A stretch of 64,000 nt of DNA from Kuafuiihalomonas sp050331295 (GCA_050331295.1 JBHJGZ010000007.1:124001-188000); one strand, 5' to 3'; shown: positions 36,093 through 45,126, counted from the first letter of the stretch. The notes: generated from the sequence alone by a model not told the origin. Program-made: numbers and translations.

Positions 36093-36199
36093 TCGGCCTT
36101 TCATAGAAGATCCACTGGGGGCTCGCCAGCCTTCACGCCGTTTTGAAGCGAGCGCGCGCACAAGCGAATGCGTTCGGCCCCGGGGCCGTCCGAGGGGGC

Positions 36200-36511
36200 A
36201 TGAAGCTCCTTTTGAAGCCGCTCCTGGCCTGTGGGCTCGTGTGCACCGCTTGCGGTCCCATCTACGTCGACGACTTCGACGACCCGGTTCCGGCCCTCGA
36301 CTCGGACGGGGACGGCCTGCGGGACGCCTCCGAACGGGTGTGGGGAACGGATCCGTTTCGGGCGGATACGGACCTGGACGGTGCCTTCGACGGCGAAGAG
36401 GTGCACGACCTGTGGACGGATCCCTTGGACCCGGACACCGATGGAGATGGGTACTACGACGGGGAGGAAGCGTTCTACTTCTTCACGGACCCGCTGGTTC
36501 CGGACCCGTGA
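36200..36511 (+). CDS. Small lipoprotein with thrombospondin type 3-like Ca-binding repeats
   Basis: 103 residues from ATG 36200. The N-terminus MKLLLKPLLACGLVCTAC is a lipoprotein signal with the lipobox ending in VCTAC. The mature protein is very acidic and carries three Asp-rich DxDxDG repeats: DSDGDGLRDASE, DTDLDGAFDGEE and DTDGDGYYDGEE, each followed by GTDP or TDPL-type turns. These are typical calcium-binding TSP3-like repeats of cell-envelope proteins. The frame is open further upstream (36143), but that part lacks a signal. It is probably outer-membrane anchored; its function is unknown. Confidence 0.75.
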   Translation: MKLLLKPLLACGLVCTACGPIYVDDFDDPVPALDSDGDGLRDASERVWGTDPFRADTDLDGAFDGEEVHDLWTDPLDPDTDGDGYYDGEEAFYFFTDPLVPDP

Positions 36512-36566
36512 CCCCTCCCCTGGCCTGGCGTTGACCGGCACACCCTGGCTCTCGGACACTGTCCAG

Positions 36567-36872
36567 GTGGAGTTCTTGGTCGAGCGGTGGACCACCATCT
36601 TGATGGTGGGCATCGTGGTGGTGGTCGGCGTCTCTCAGATCGACCGCATCGTCGGGGCATGGATCGGGGTGGGATTCTGGATCATGACCGCCGTGCTGGG
36701 GCACTTCGTCTACGCGGCGGGCGCCGGCATCGGTTTTCCAGGCGCTCTCCTGCCCGAATGGATGTTCCTGCTCCTCTGTGCCTCCTTCATCGGGCTCCAG
36801 TTCCTGATGATTCGCACCGAGCGGGCAAAACGGGCCCGCAAAAAGAGCCTGGCCGAGGAACGGCTCTCGTAG
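36567..36872 (+). CDS. Small multi-pass membrane protein
   Basis: About 101 residues from GTG 36567. Three hydrophobic helices are visible (ILMVGIVVVVGVSQI, IVGAWIGVGFWIMTAVLG, WMFLLLCASFIGLQFLMI), followed by a basic tail (RTERAKRARKKS) that should be cytoplasmic. No family is recognised. The start is uncertain: TTG 36531 and ATG 36603 are in frame. It follows the small lipoprotein gene by 55 bp and ends 5 bp from a convergent gene. Confidence 0.5.
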   Translation: MEFLVERWTTILMVGIVVVVGVSQIDRIVGAWIGVGFWIMTAVLGHFVYAAGAGIGFPGALLPEWMFLLLCASFIGLQFLMIRTERAKRARKKSLAEERLS

Positions 36873-36876
36873 GCAC

Positions 36877-37497
36877 TCAAAATCCATACCCGCCGCTGGA
36901 CGACGACACCAGCCGACCATTTTCGAACACGAACTCGCGGAGCAATCGGTTCGGTCCGAAGTTGAAGATCCAGCGTTCCCGATTCAGCGTGCGGGTCACG
37001 ATGGCATCGCCTTGCCGCAAGGTCCGGTCGACCCGTGACCGGTCCACTTGATCCGGCTCTCCACAGCCGAGGATCACCTCCGCCTCCAGTGCACCGGTCG
37101 AAAACTGGGTCCTCGCACAACGATTGGGGTCCTGAAACGATGTGGATGCCGTCACCGGGCCAAGCGTGATGATCCGGTGAACCCGCCCGTTCTTCATGCT
37201 GAGTACCCGGGGCAAGGTACCTTGCTCGAATAGATAGAGCCATTCTTCGACCTCGGCCACGATGCTGCTGACCAGAACCCCAGCGGTGGGCGTAGCGCTC
37301 GGAAGTCGTTCGACCTGAACGACCTCGGTTCGCGTGGTCACGAACAAGGGCTCCCCGCAGAGCGACCGCACCTGGAGAGCGGGATCTCCCTCCTGCACGA
37401 TGCGCCCTCGGCAGCGGATGCTCGATTCGGCTTCGCCTTCCCACGACAACAGGCCGAGCCCGAGGACCAAGCCCGGTCCGAGGCGCCTTAAGCTCAT
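36877..37497 (-). CDS. Exported protein with two DUF2845-like repeats
   Basis: 206 residues from ATG 37497, which gives a signal peptide (MSLRRLGPGLVLGLGLLS). The frame is open to 37737, but that part is Pro/Gly-rich antisense-like sequence. The mature protein has two copies of the DUF2845 pattern. The first is CRGRIVQEGDPALQVRSLCGEP with VEEWLYLFEQ--LPRVLSMKNGRV. The second is CARTQFSTGALEAEVILGCGEP with ERWIFNFGPNRLLREFVFENGRLVSSSSGGYG. Each repeat carries a Cys pair. A periplasmic location is expected; the function of the family is not known. Confidence 0.72.
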   Translation of the reverse strand: MSLRRLGPGLVLGLGLLSWEGEAESSIRCRGRIVQEGDPALQVRSLCGEPLFVTTRTEVVQVERLPSATPTAGVLVSSIVAEVEEWLYLFEQGTLPRVLSMKNGRVHRIITLGPVTASTSFQDPNRCARTQFSTGALEAEVILGCGEPDQVDRSRVDRTLRQGDAIVTRTLNRERWIFNFGPNRLLREFVFENGRLVSSSSGGYGF

Positions 37498-37574
37498 GCG
37501 GCCTGCCCTATCAAGACCAGGCCACCCTCGACCAGGGCCACTTGCTCCCTCCGGCGCAGGCGGAGAAGGCACCA

Positions 37575-38564
37575 TCAGGGTTTCGAAGGACCACCCTCGA
37601 GGGCAACACAAGACGGGGGACACTCGAGACGCCCACGATCGAGAAGCTCTATCGCCTTCGCCACCACGTCCGGGTGTTCGTGGTGGAGATTGTGTCCTGC
37701 TTCCGGGATTTCCACCGCACACACCCGCGAGAGACACGCGTGCCGGTCATCGAGGTCCGGCGGCCGAAAGCCACTCTGCCCTCCCCACATCGAAAGGACC
37801 GGACATCGAATCTCACGCCACATCGCTCGAGCCTCCTCCATCACGAACGGCTTGGCGGCGGGGGTCCGATGCAGCGGGTCGTACGCCCACACCACTCCCC
37901 CTTCGACATCATCCACGAACGTCTCGGCCAAAGAACGGGCATGGCTCGGACTGAGGCGAGGATTGACGCGGAGAAGCCGCGAGGCCGCCTCATCTCGGTC
38001 CCGCATCACGGACCGAGAGCGGCGCCGCTGGTCCGTCGGGCCCAATCCGGGTCGGGAGAGGCTGCCGATCCATCGCCGAAGGCGGGCCACCGAATCATCG
38101 AGGGGATGCGCCGGAGGACCCATCCCCTCGAGGAGCAAGAGCCACCGGACCTGCTCCGGAAACAGCGCCGCCACCGCCGAGGCCACGCTGCCCCCCATGG
38201 AATGCCCCAGCAAACCATAGGTGCGCTCCGGTCGCTTCGCCAAGAAAGCCGCCACGTCGGCGTAGTAATCATAAAAATGATAGTAGCCGCCGGTGCCGAC
38301 CCAGTCCGAGGAACCGTGTCCGCGCATGTCCATCCCGACCAATCGGCCATCACCCAAATGCTCGGCCGTCTTTTGAAACGAGCAGCCGTGATCCATGAAG
38401 CCATGAATCGCCAGCACCGTGCCCTGCTCGACGGTTCCCTGAAAAGCGTGAGTCGCCAGTCGAAGACCTCGGACCCAGGTGTATTCCACCGATGATGCCA
38501 CCAGGGCCGCATAGCGCGCCGGTCCGCCCGTGACGAATTGAGAAACCGTCCGAAGCGTCTTCAT
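37575..38564 (-). CDS. Alpha/beta hydrolase
   Basis: About 329 residues from ATG 38564; the frame is open to 38693, across the start of the divergent gene. The fold marks are VLAIHGFMDHGCSF (oxyanion), GHSMGGSVASA (nucleophile Ser), MWGGQSGFRPPD (acid region) and IPEAGHNLHHEHP (His). The N-terminal third has MDMRGHGSSDW. The substrate is unknown; haloalkane-dehalogenase, epoxide-hydrolase and esterase branches are all possible. It is cytoplasmic, having no signal peptide. Its ATG shares bases with the start of the BtuF-like gene on the other strand. Confidence 0.82.
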   Translation of the reverse strand: MKTLRTVSQFVTGGPARYAALVASSVEYTWVRGLRLATHAFQGTVEQGTVLAIHGFMDHGCSFQKTAEHLGDGRLVGMDMRGHGSSDWVGTGGYYHFYDYYADVAAFLAKRPERTYGLLGHSMGGSVASAVAALFPEQVRWLLLLEGMGPPAHPLDDSVARLRRWIGSLSRPGLGPTDQRRRSRSVMRDRDEAASRLLRVNPRLSPSHARSLAETFVDDVEGGVVWAYDPLHRTPAAKPFVMEEARAMWREIRCPVLSMWGGQSGFRPPDLDDRHACLSRVCAVEIPEAGHNLHHEHPDVVAKAIELLDRGRLECPPSCVALEGGPSKP

Positions 38565-39324
38565 GGTTGACCGCGTGCGGGTGCCATTCGACCGATGGGG
38601 CGTGCGGCTCGTATCTTTGTGTCCGTCTACGACCGAGTCGTTGGTGGCGTTCGGACTCCACGGCCAACTCGCCGGCATCACGCGCTTTTGCATTCATCCG
38701 CGGGAGGTGGTGTCCAAACTGACCAAGGTGGGAGGCACCAAGGACCCGAAGCTCGAGCGGATCGCCGAGATCGCGCCCGATCTGATCTTCATGAATCGAG
38801 AAGAAAACCGCTCGGAGGACCACGCTTGGCTCAGTGCCCGATTCGAAGTGGATGTGTCGCTCCCCCGCGGACCCGAGGACGTTCCCCCACTCCTTCGCCG
38901 ATGGGGGGCAAGGCTGTCGGTCCAGGAGCGGGCGGACGCGTGGGCCGACGCCATCGAGGCTCGACTCGAGAACCCACCTCGGCGATCAGGGACCGTCCCG
39001 TTCCTCTACGTGATCTGGCGTAGACCATGGATGGTGGCCGGAAGCGAAACCTATGTGGATCGAATGATGCGATGGGGTGGCGGCATCAACGTGGCACCAT
39101 CCGGAGACTACCCCGAAGTCGACCTCTCCGAGTTCGCCCATCACGAGGGATTGCAGGTGCTCCTGCCCGATGAGCCGTTCCCCTTCAAGGCTCCGCATCG
39201 CGAGGAGCTGAAGTCCCTTCTGCCTCGAGCGCGCGTGCGATTGTTGGGAGGGGATGACTGCTGCTGGCATGGCGTTCGCACGTTGCGCGGATTGGACTTG
39301 GTTTCCTCACTGTTTGAGCCATGA
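38563..39324 (+). CDS. BtuF/TroA-like periplasmic-binding fold protein without a signal peptide
   Basis: 253 residues. The sequence RLVSLCPSTTESLVAFGLHGQLAGITRFCIHP near the N-terminus and KVGGTKDPKLERIAEIAPDLIFMNREENR match the helical-backbone metal/cobalamin receptors (BtuF, FhuD type). There is no signal peptide or lipobox, so the product should be cytoplasmic, which is unusual for this fold. No partner permease or ATPase is nearby. The start is uncertain (ATG 38563, or GTG 38575, 38581 or 38596); the first overlaps the divergent hydrolase start. It is coupled to tldD by a 4-bp overlap (ATGA). Confidence 0.75.
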   Translation: MVDRVRVPFDRWGVRLVSLCPSTTESLVAFGLHGQLAGITRFCIHPREVVSKLTKVGGTKDPKLERIAEIAPDLIFMNREENRSEDHAWLSARFEVDVSLPRGPEDVPPLLRRWGARLSVQERADAWADAIEARLENPPRRSGTVPFLYVIWRRPWMVAGSETYVDRMMRWGGGINVAPSGDYPEVDLSEFAHHEGLQVLLPDEPFPFKAPHREELKSLLPRARVRLLGGDDCCWHGVRTLRGLDLVSSLFEP

Positions 39325-40781
39325 TGGCGGACGTGAATGACGGAGCCGGCGCCCTCGCGCCCTTCCGCCCGGGCGGACCCTACGCGCTGGACGAAACCCT
39401 GGCCGAACGACTCCTGGCGCTCGCTCTGGCGGAAGGTGGCGACTACGCGGACCTGTTCTTCGAATACACCGCGTCGGGCAGCTTCGGCCTGGAAGACGGT
39501 ATCATCAAGAACGTCTCCCGCTCGGTGAGCATGGGGCTCGGAGTCCGCGTCCTCCAAGGCGAAGCCACCGGCTTTGCGTACACCGAATCACTAGAATGGG
39601 ACGCGATGGCGTCCGCCGCGACGACGGCGGCCAAGATCGCATCTGGCGGGGCAAAGCGTCCGCGCCCGTTCGTCGCTTCCCCTCCCACGGTGCATCGCTA
39701 CCACCCCGAGGTGTCCACGGTGGCATTGCCCGGCTCCCACAAGACGGCGCTGCTGCATCGCGCCGACCAGGCGGCGCGCGCCTACGACCCGCGGATCGTG
39801 AAAGTCACCGCTTCGTTCAGCGAGCAGATCCGTGAGATCCTCGTCGTGACCTCCGACGGCGGGTTCGTCCGCGACCGTCAACCTCTGTTGCGGATGGGGG
39901 TCAGCGCCATCGCCGACCACGGTGGTCGGCGTCAAGGCGGCAGCGGAGGCGGTGGCGGCCGTGTGGGAATGGAATACTTTCTGACGGAGGGTCGACGTCC
40001 GGAAGACCATGGCCGAGAGGCCGCCCGCGTGGCCGTCGCGATGCTGGAGGCAGTTGACGCACCAGCCGGTGAGCTTCCGGTGGTTCTGGCCGCCGGGGAC
40101 AGCGGCATCTTGCTCCACGAGGCGGTCGGTCATGGATTGGAGGCCGACTTCAACCGCAAGCGGACCAGCAACTATACGGACCAAGTCGGCCACCCGGTCG
40201 CCAGTGAGTTGGTATCGGTCGTGGACGACCCGAGCTATTCGGGGTCCCGCGGCTCCATCAACGTGGACGACGAGGGCCGTCCAGCTCGAGCGGTCCACTT
40301 GATCGAAGGTGGCATACTGCAGGCTTACTTGCACGATCGTCAAAGCGCGGAGCATTTCAAGACGAACAGCGGCAATGGCCGCAGAGAGAGCTTCCGATAT
40401 TCTCCACTCCCTCGGATGACCAATACGGTCATGCTCGGCGGTCCGCACACTGCCCAGGAGATAATCGAGAACACCAAGAAAGGTGTGTTCGCAAAGAAGT
40501 TCAGCGGTGGACAAGTCGATATCCGAAACGGGGACTTCGTCTTCTCACTGACCGAAAGCTACCTGATCGAGAATGGAAAGCTCACGGCACCCCTCAAAGG
40601 AGTCAACCTCATCGGGAACGGCCCCGATGTCCTGAGGCGGGTCGACATGCTGGCCGCGGACGTGCAGCTCTCGGACGGGATATGGACGTGCGGCAAGGAC
40701 GGCCAATCGGTGCCGGTAGGGGTCGGTTGTCCGACGACACGCATCGCATCGATGACGGTCGGAGGCACCCAAGTCGGCTGA
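39321..40781 (+). CDS. tldD: Metalloprotease TldD
   Basis: 486 residues, typical for TldD (E. coli 481). TldD and TldE form a zinc protease that removes leader peptides from microcins and other modified peptides. The active site is ILLHEAVGHGLEADF (HExxxH). Other marks are the preceding VLAAGDSG, SRGSINVDDEGRPARAVHLIEGGILQAYLHDRQSA and the C-terminal VNLIGNGPDVLRRVD. A Gly-rich loop (GGRRQGGSGGGGGRVG) lies before the catalytic domain. The partner tldE/pmbA lies about 3 kb downstream on the same strand, separated by two genes on the other strand. Confidence 0.94.
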   Translation: MMADVNDGAGALAPFRPGGPYALDETLAERLLALALAEGGDYADLFFEYTASGSFGLEDGIIKNVSRSVSMGLGVRVLQGEATGFAYTESLEWDAMASAATTAAKIASGGAKRPRPFVASPPTVHRYHPEVSTVALPGSHKTALLHRADQAARAYDPRIVKVTASFSEQIREILVVTSDGGFVRDRQPLLRMGVSAIADHGGRRQGGSGGGGGRVGMEYFLTEGRRPEDHGREAARVAVAMLEAVDAPAGELPVVLAAGDSGILLHEAVGHGLEADFNRKRTSNYTDQVGHPVASELVSVVDDPSYSGSRGSINVDDEGRPARAVHLIEGGILQAYLHDRQSAEHFKTNSGNGRRESFRYSPLPRMTNTVMLGGPHTAQEIIENTKKGVFAKKFSGGQVDIRNGDFVFSLTESYLIENGKLTAPLKGVNLIGNGPDVLRRVDMLAADVQLSDGIWTCGKDGQSVPVGVGCPTTRIASMTVGGTQVG

Positions 40782-40796
40782 CGGTGGTCTTCGGCT

Positions 40797-41882
40797 TCAC
40801 AGGTCGATGCGACCGGCCACACTCAGACTGACGGAGTTGATGGCGCTGGTGTTTCGGCCCCATACGATGCGTTCATAGGTTGCGTTGAGCTCGTAGCGTT
40901 CGGAAATGCGATAGATGAGGCCTCCGCCCACGTCGAGCAGGTCGCGCTCCAGCTGCAACTCGCGCAACAGAAGATTCGTGAGCCCCCCGAAGTCGGCGGC
41001 GGGGAGTTCCGGATCCACGGCCGCCACCGAGATGCCGATGTTTCGACCGTCCTCGACCGCCACTCGAACGAAAGCGCTCGCGAAGACGAGGAACCGTCGA
41101 AGGAACAACTGACCAACCCGCGTCTCGGCTCGAAACTCGTCGGCCGCACCTCCGAAGCGGAATGCGTAGCCGACCGCGGAGCGGAGGAACAACCCTTTCG
41201 AAGAGGCCCAGCCCAGGTGGAGCGACGGCGTCACATCGACTTGTCCATCACCCAAGGCCACGTCGTCGGCCACATTCTCGGGTACGATGATCGTCTCCAG
41301 GTCGGCGATGAACTCCTCTGCCGTGGTGGGTTCCGGACCAAACGTTCCTACGGGCCCGTCATAGCCGGCAGGTATCTTCAGCTCGACAAGCGTAGCCAGC
41401 GCAAAGGGTCGAGCCAGCCACTGCTTTCGCCCCGTCACGCGAATGTCGCTCACACCCGCGGGGGTCTGACCGAAACCGAGGACGTTGTTCTGGAAGAAGT
41501 CGAGGGGAGCCACGGTGGAATCGGGCGGCTGGTCCAAAAGGATCACCGAATCCGACGCAAAATTCAAAACGGCGATGGGGATCAGCAGCTCGACATCGAA
41601 GCCGGACCCGAGTCCCCAGCGACCCCCGACCTCGAACGTGGTGGACGTGAAGAAACCGTTGAGAGGTATCGGCGTGGGACGACGCGCGTCCAGAAACTCC
41701 TGTCCCGCCCACTGGAATCTGACCGCGCCGGTCAAGACCAGCCGTTCGGCGGGCAAAGCCCAGGGCGATGCTGCGGTCTCCCGCGACGCCAGGGCGAGCA
41801 TCGCCGCTGCGACGCATCCGAGCCTCGTTCTAGAACGTGAGGATGTCGCTTGGATCGACCTTTTCCTTCTTCTTTCGCCCAT
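40797..41882 (-). CDS. Exported protein, probable outer-membrane beta-barrel
   Basis: 361 residues from ATG 41882, which gives a long basic signal peptide (MGERRRKRS--RTRLGCVAAAMLALASRETAAS); ATG 41801 would leave too short a signal. The mature part is full of alternating hydrophobic strands separated by short turns (RFQWAGQEFLD, TFEVGGRWGLGSGFDVELLIP, LFLRSAVGYAFRFGG, LFLRRFLVFASAFVRVAVE), the pattern of an outer-membrane barrel. It lacks the usual final Phe. It overlaps the 3' end of the downstream-facing kinase gene on the same strand by about 52 bp. No specific transporter family could be assigned. Confidence 0.6.
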   Translation of the reverse strand: MGERRRKRSIQATSSRSRTRLGCVAAAMLALASRETAASPWALPAERLVLTGAVRFQWAGQEFLDARRPTPIPLNGFFTSTTFEVGGRWGLGSGFDVELLIPIAVLNFASDSVILLDQPPDSTVAPLDFFQNNVLGFGQTPAGVSDIRVTGRKQWLARPFALATLVELKIPAGYDGPVGTFGPEPTTAEEFIADLETIIVPENVADDVALGDGQVDVTPSLHLGWASSKGLFLRSAVGYAFRFGGAADEFRAETRVGQLFLRRFLVFASAFVRVAVEDGRNIGISVAAVDPELPAADFGGLTNLLLRELQLERDLLDVGGGLIYRISERYELNATYERIVWGRNTSAINSVSLSVAGRIDL

Positions 41883-43683
41883 CCTCGCTCTCGCCAGACG
41901 AGTCCTTGGCCGACTCCTTCGGCGTCCGTGTCTCGACCGGGCCGCCGGCGCTGGGACCAGGCGCTTCCCCGGGCTGGTCTTCGGTCTGCACCTTCGGAAT
42001 CCGGCCCGGCTGGGCCGGGTCCGACGCCCTTCTCGGGGGCGCGTTCTTCGGCTCCGAATCCACGGATGCGGCCGGAAGGTCCGTGGCGTCATCGCCGTCG
42101 GGCAACCCGCGGTGTTGGGTGCTGCGGGTCGGGGATGGTGAGGCGTCGTCCGAGGCCGACTTTCCGGGACCGCTCGGGGTGGACTCGGAGGCCGAGGGCG
42201 ACGTCGCCGGGGACCTGGAGGAAGAGTCTGAACGGTTCGACCCGCTCGGTGGGTGGGTCGGTCGGTTCGGTCTACGGGACAGACTCGATGCGGTGGACCG
42301 TGACCGCGGATTCACCGGCGGCCGGGGCTCCGCGATCTGCTCCATCGCCGACTCGATACGGCCAGGGCGCCTCGGTTCGAGCTGTCGGGGTGCGAGCTGT
42401 CGGGGTGCGAGGGGTTGACCCGCGGCCGACCTCGGCGCGGCGGACCGCGGCGTATCCGAACCTGCGCCAGGTAACGCGGTGGCCGATTGCCGAAGCTCCC
42501 GTTCGGTTCGACCTCGGGATCCGGAAAAGGCCACTGCGCCCATTCCACCGAGGAGGGCGCACACGAGAAAAGCGGAGGCCCATCGTGACGGACGCACCGA
42601 TGTCGAGGGCCGCACGTCGTGGGGCACGGCAACACCGCCCGATGGTCCCCACCAATCGGCTTCTGCCGGCGCCCCCGCCGGAGCGCCACCGGACCACGGG
42701 ACCGCCGGAAGCGTGGCGTTGGGGTCCTCAGAAACTTTCCCTCGGCCCGATCCGCGATGCCGCGGCCTTTCCGAAAGCCAACCTGCGATGCGTGGATCCT
42801 TCAAGAGACGCTCAAGTTCCTCCGTCAAAACGCGGGCATTGGCTGGCCGACTCGAAGGTGTCTTGGAAAGACACGCCATGATCAGATCTTCGAGCCGGGA
42901 AGGAACGTTCGTCAGAGGCGGAGCGTCCTCCGAAACCACGCGAATCATGGTTTCGTAAGGGCCGTCTCCCATGAACGGGACCCGGCCCGAAACCAACCGA
43001 TACAAGACGACGCCTGCGGACCAGACGTCGGCCGGATAGGAAACGGTACGGGCGCTCATCGCCTGTTCCGGCGCCATATACGTCGGCGTCCCCAATCCCA
43101 TCTGAGTCTGGGTCGGTCCGGTGCCATCCACCTGTCGGACCAGCCCGAAGTCGATCAGTTTGGACACCTGGGTCGGACCATCCACCACGAAGATGTTGTC
43201 GGGTTTGACGTCTCGGTGAACCATCCCGGCTTCGTGGGCGGCAGCCAAACCGTCCAAAACCGACACGAACCAGGACATCAGCTGTGGGGTCGAGATGCTG
43301 TCGCTTTGCATCCATTCCCCCAAGGTCCGGCCGGAAAGACGCTCCATGGTGAGAAACAGGTTCTTTCTTCCCTCATCGAAGCCCCAGTCGTGGATGTCGA
43401 TCACCGCCGGGTGATTCAAGCCAGCCAGAAGCCGACACTGTCGTTCGAAGCGAACGACATTTTCTTCGCTCTCCGAGAGATGCGCGAAGATCAGCTTGAG
43501 GGCGATGGCGCTCCCCGTCTCTTGATCGATGGCCGCGTAGACCTCGCCGGACGCCCCGGCGCCAAGGCGAGCCCCGAGCTGATAGCGCTGAGCGATCAGT
43601 AAATGCATCCGGGAACTCGACAATAGGGCCGGGCGTTCGCCGACGCCAGCCGCTACCCCCATATACCCTTTGATTCGCCCCAT
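41830..43683 (-). CDS. Ser/Thr protein kinase with a long Pro/Ser-rich extracytoplasmic tail
   Basis: Up to 617 residues from 43683; ATG 43608 (MHLLIAQRYQLGARLG) is an equally likely start. The kinase domain (about residues 33-300) has GAGASGEVY, IALKLI (Lys), HRDVKPDNI, DFG, GTPTYMAPEQ and YPADVWSAGVVLY, so it should be active. A membrane helix (ASAFLVCALLGGMGAVAF) near residue 375 is followed by about 230 residues rich in Pro, Ser, Arg and Asp with short repeats (PRQLAPRQLEPRRP), ending in a Lys-rich DGRKKKEKVDPSDILTF. There is no PASTA or other recognised sensor domain in the tail. The gene is divergent from tldE. Confidence 0.88.
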   Translation of the reverse strand: MGRIKGYMGVAAGVGERPALLSSSRMHLLIAQRYQLGARLGAGASGEVYAAIDQETGSAIALKLIFAHLSESEENVVRFERQCRLLAGLNHPAVIDIHDWGFDEGRKNLFLTMERLSGRTLGEWMQSDSISTPQLMSWFVSVLDGLAAAHEAGMVHRDVKPDNIFVVDGPTQVSKLIDFGLVRQVDGTGPTQTQMGLGTPTYMAPEQAMSARTVSYPADVWSAGVVLYRLVSGRVPFMGDGPYETMIRVVSEDAPPLTNVPSRLEDLIMACLSKTPSSRPANARVLTEELERLLKDPRIAGWLSERPRHRGSGRGKVSEDPNATLPAVPWSGGAPAGAPAEADWWGPSGGVAVPHDVRPSTSVRPSRWASAFLVCALLGGMGAVAFSGSRGRTERELRQSATALPGAGSDTPRSAAPRSAAGQPLAPRQLAPRQLEPRRPGRIESAMEQIAEPRPPVNPRSRSTASSLSRRPNRPTHPPSGSNRSDSSSRSPATSPSASESTPSGPGKSASDDASPSPTRSTQHRGLPDGDDATDLPAASVDSEPKNAPPRRASDPAQPGRIPKVQTEDQPGEAPGPSAGGPVETRTPKESAKDSSGESEDGRKKKEKVDPSDILTF

Positions 43684-43740
43684 GGGCCCGACTGGTTGCG
43701 GAAAGCTTGACCTGCACCCGGCGCCGTCGGCTCATGCCCC

Positions 43741-45102
43741 ATGGGCGACCCTGAAAAGAGCTTGCAGGACCAGGCCGCCGCAATGGTGGAGGTGGCCCGG
43801 TCCGCCGGTGCGGACATCGCGGAAGTGGTGATGGTATCCAAGCGAGATCTGGGCGTGCGGGTCCGGAAAGGGGCCTTGGAGCACGTGGAAGAAGCTTCCA
43901 GTCGAGGCGCCGGCCTCCGGGTGTTCGTCGGCCCAAACAGCGGAAGCGCTTCGACCAGCGATCTCACACCCGACGGTATCCGCCAGCTCGTCGATAATGC
44001 GCTGGAAGTGGCGAAACTCTCGGAAGCGGATCCGGACGCCTTGCCTCCAGACGCCGAACTCCTGGCCAGAACTTTTCCGGACCTGGATCTTCTGGACGCG
44101 TCTCTCGAAACCTTTGGTGCGGACGAAGCCAAGGAGCGAGCCCTGGCGGCCGAGGGCGCTGCCCTAGCGGTCGACCCTCGGCTCACCAACAGCGATGGTG
44201 CCGAATGCGGACGCACCGTGGGCGAAGTCGCTCTGGCCACGAGCGGTGGCTTCGTCGGCAGCTATCGATCCAGCTTCGTCAGCCTTTCGGTCCAACCGCT
44301 GGCCGAAGATGAGGGGGGGAAGAAGCGCGGTGGAGCGTTCTACGACGCGCGACGCCACCTCGAAGACTTGATGGGCGCCGAGGCGGTCGGGCGCGAGGCG
44401 GCCGGACGCACCCTCGCAAAGCTGGGCCCGCGCAAGCTGCCCTCCGCCGAGGTACCGGTCGTCTTTCACCCGGAAGCCGGGCGGGCCCTCCTGAGTGCCT
44501 TGCTCGGATGCGTGAGCGGGAACGCCGTCTATCGTCGATCAACCTACCTTGCCGATCGTGAAGGAAGCGAGATCGCGAGCCCGCTGGTCACACTGCTCGA
44601 CGATCCCCTGTTGCCCCGGGGACCCGGTTCCAGACCCTTCGATGGGGAAGGTCTCGCATCCCGTCCCAACAAGGTCGTGGACGGGGGGCGCCTCGAGATG
44701 TTTTTGTGCGACACCTACAGCGCTCGCCGGCTTGGGAGGACTTCCACCGGCAGCGCAGCGCGTGGACTGGGCGGACGACCCAGCGTGGCCGCTTCGAACT
44801 TCCGCATGATCCCCGGAGACATCCCTCCGGAACATATCGTCCGAGACGTGCAGCGCGGGCTGCTCGTCACGTCCATGATGGGGTTCGGCTTCAATCCGGT
44901 CACCGGAGACTTCAGTCGGGGGGCCGAGGGCTTCTGGATCGAAGGGGGACAGGTGGCGTATCCCGTGAGTGAGATCACGGTGAGTGCCAACTTCGACGAC
45001 CTCTGGCGGGGGATTGACGCGGTGGGGGACGATCCTGATGACCGAAGCGCGGTCAGCGTCCCCACGTTTCGGGTGCGCCGAATGACGATTTCCGGCAGCT
45101 GA
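43741..45102 (+). CDS. pmbA: TldE/PmbA metalloprotease subunit
   Basis: 453 residues, E. coli PmbA (TldE) being 450. It is the non-catalytic partner that forms the TldD-TldE heterodimer; as expected there is no HExxxH. Family marks are SSRGAGLRVFVGPNSGSASTSDL near the N-terminus, VPVVFHPEAGRALLSALLGCVSGNAV, FDGEGLASRPNKVVDGGRLEMFLCDTYSARRLGRTSTGSA and MGFGFNPVTGDFSRGAEGFWIEGGQ near the C-terminus. It is transcribed divergently from the Ser/Thr kinase gene. No microcin or precursor peptide gene is visible nearby. Confidence 0.93.
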   Translation: MGDPEKSLQDQAAAMVEVARSAGADIAEVVMVSKRDLGVRVRKGALEHVEEASSRGAGLRVFVGPNSGSASTSDLTPDGIRQLVDNALEVAKLSEADPDALPPDAELLARTFPDLDLLDASLETFGADEAKERALAAEGAALAVDPRLTNSDGAECGRTVGEVALATSGGFVGSYRSSFVSLSVQPLAEDEGGKKRGGAFYDARRHLEDLMGAEAVGREAAGRTLAKLGPRKLPSAEVPVVFHPEAGRALLSALLGCVSGNAVYRRSTYLADREGSEIASPLVTLLDDPLLPRGPGSRPFDGEGLASRPNKVVDGGRLEMFLCDTYSARRLGRTSTGSAARGLGGRPSVAASNFRMIPGDIPPEHIVRDVQRGLLVTSMMGFGFNPVTGDFSRGAEGFWIEGGQVAYPVSEITVSANFDDLWRGIDAVGDDPDDRSAVSVPTFRVRRMTISGS

Positions 45103-45126
45103 GAAGACCGGGCGGGTCAGCTTCCG

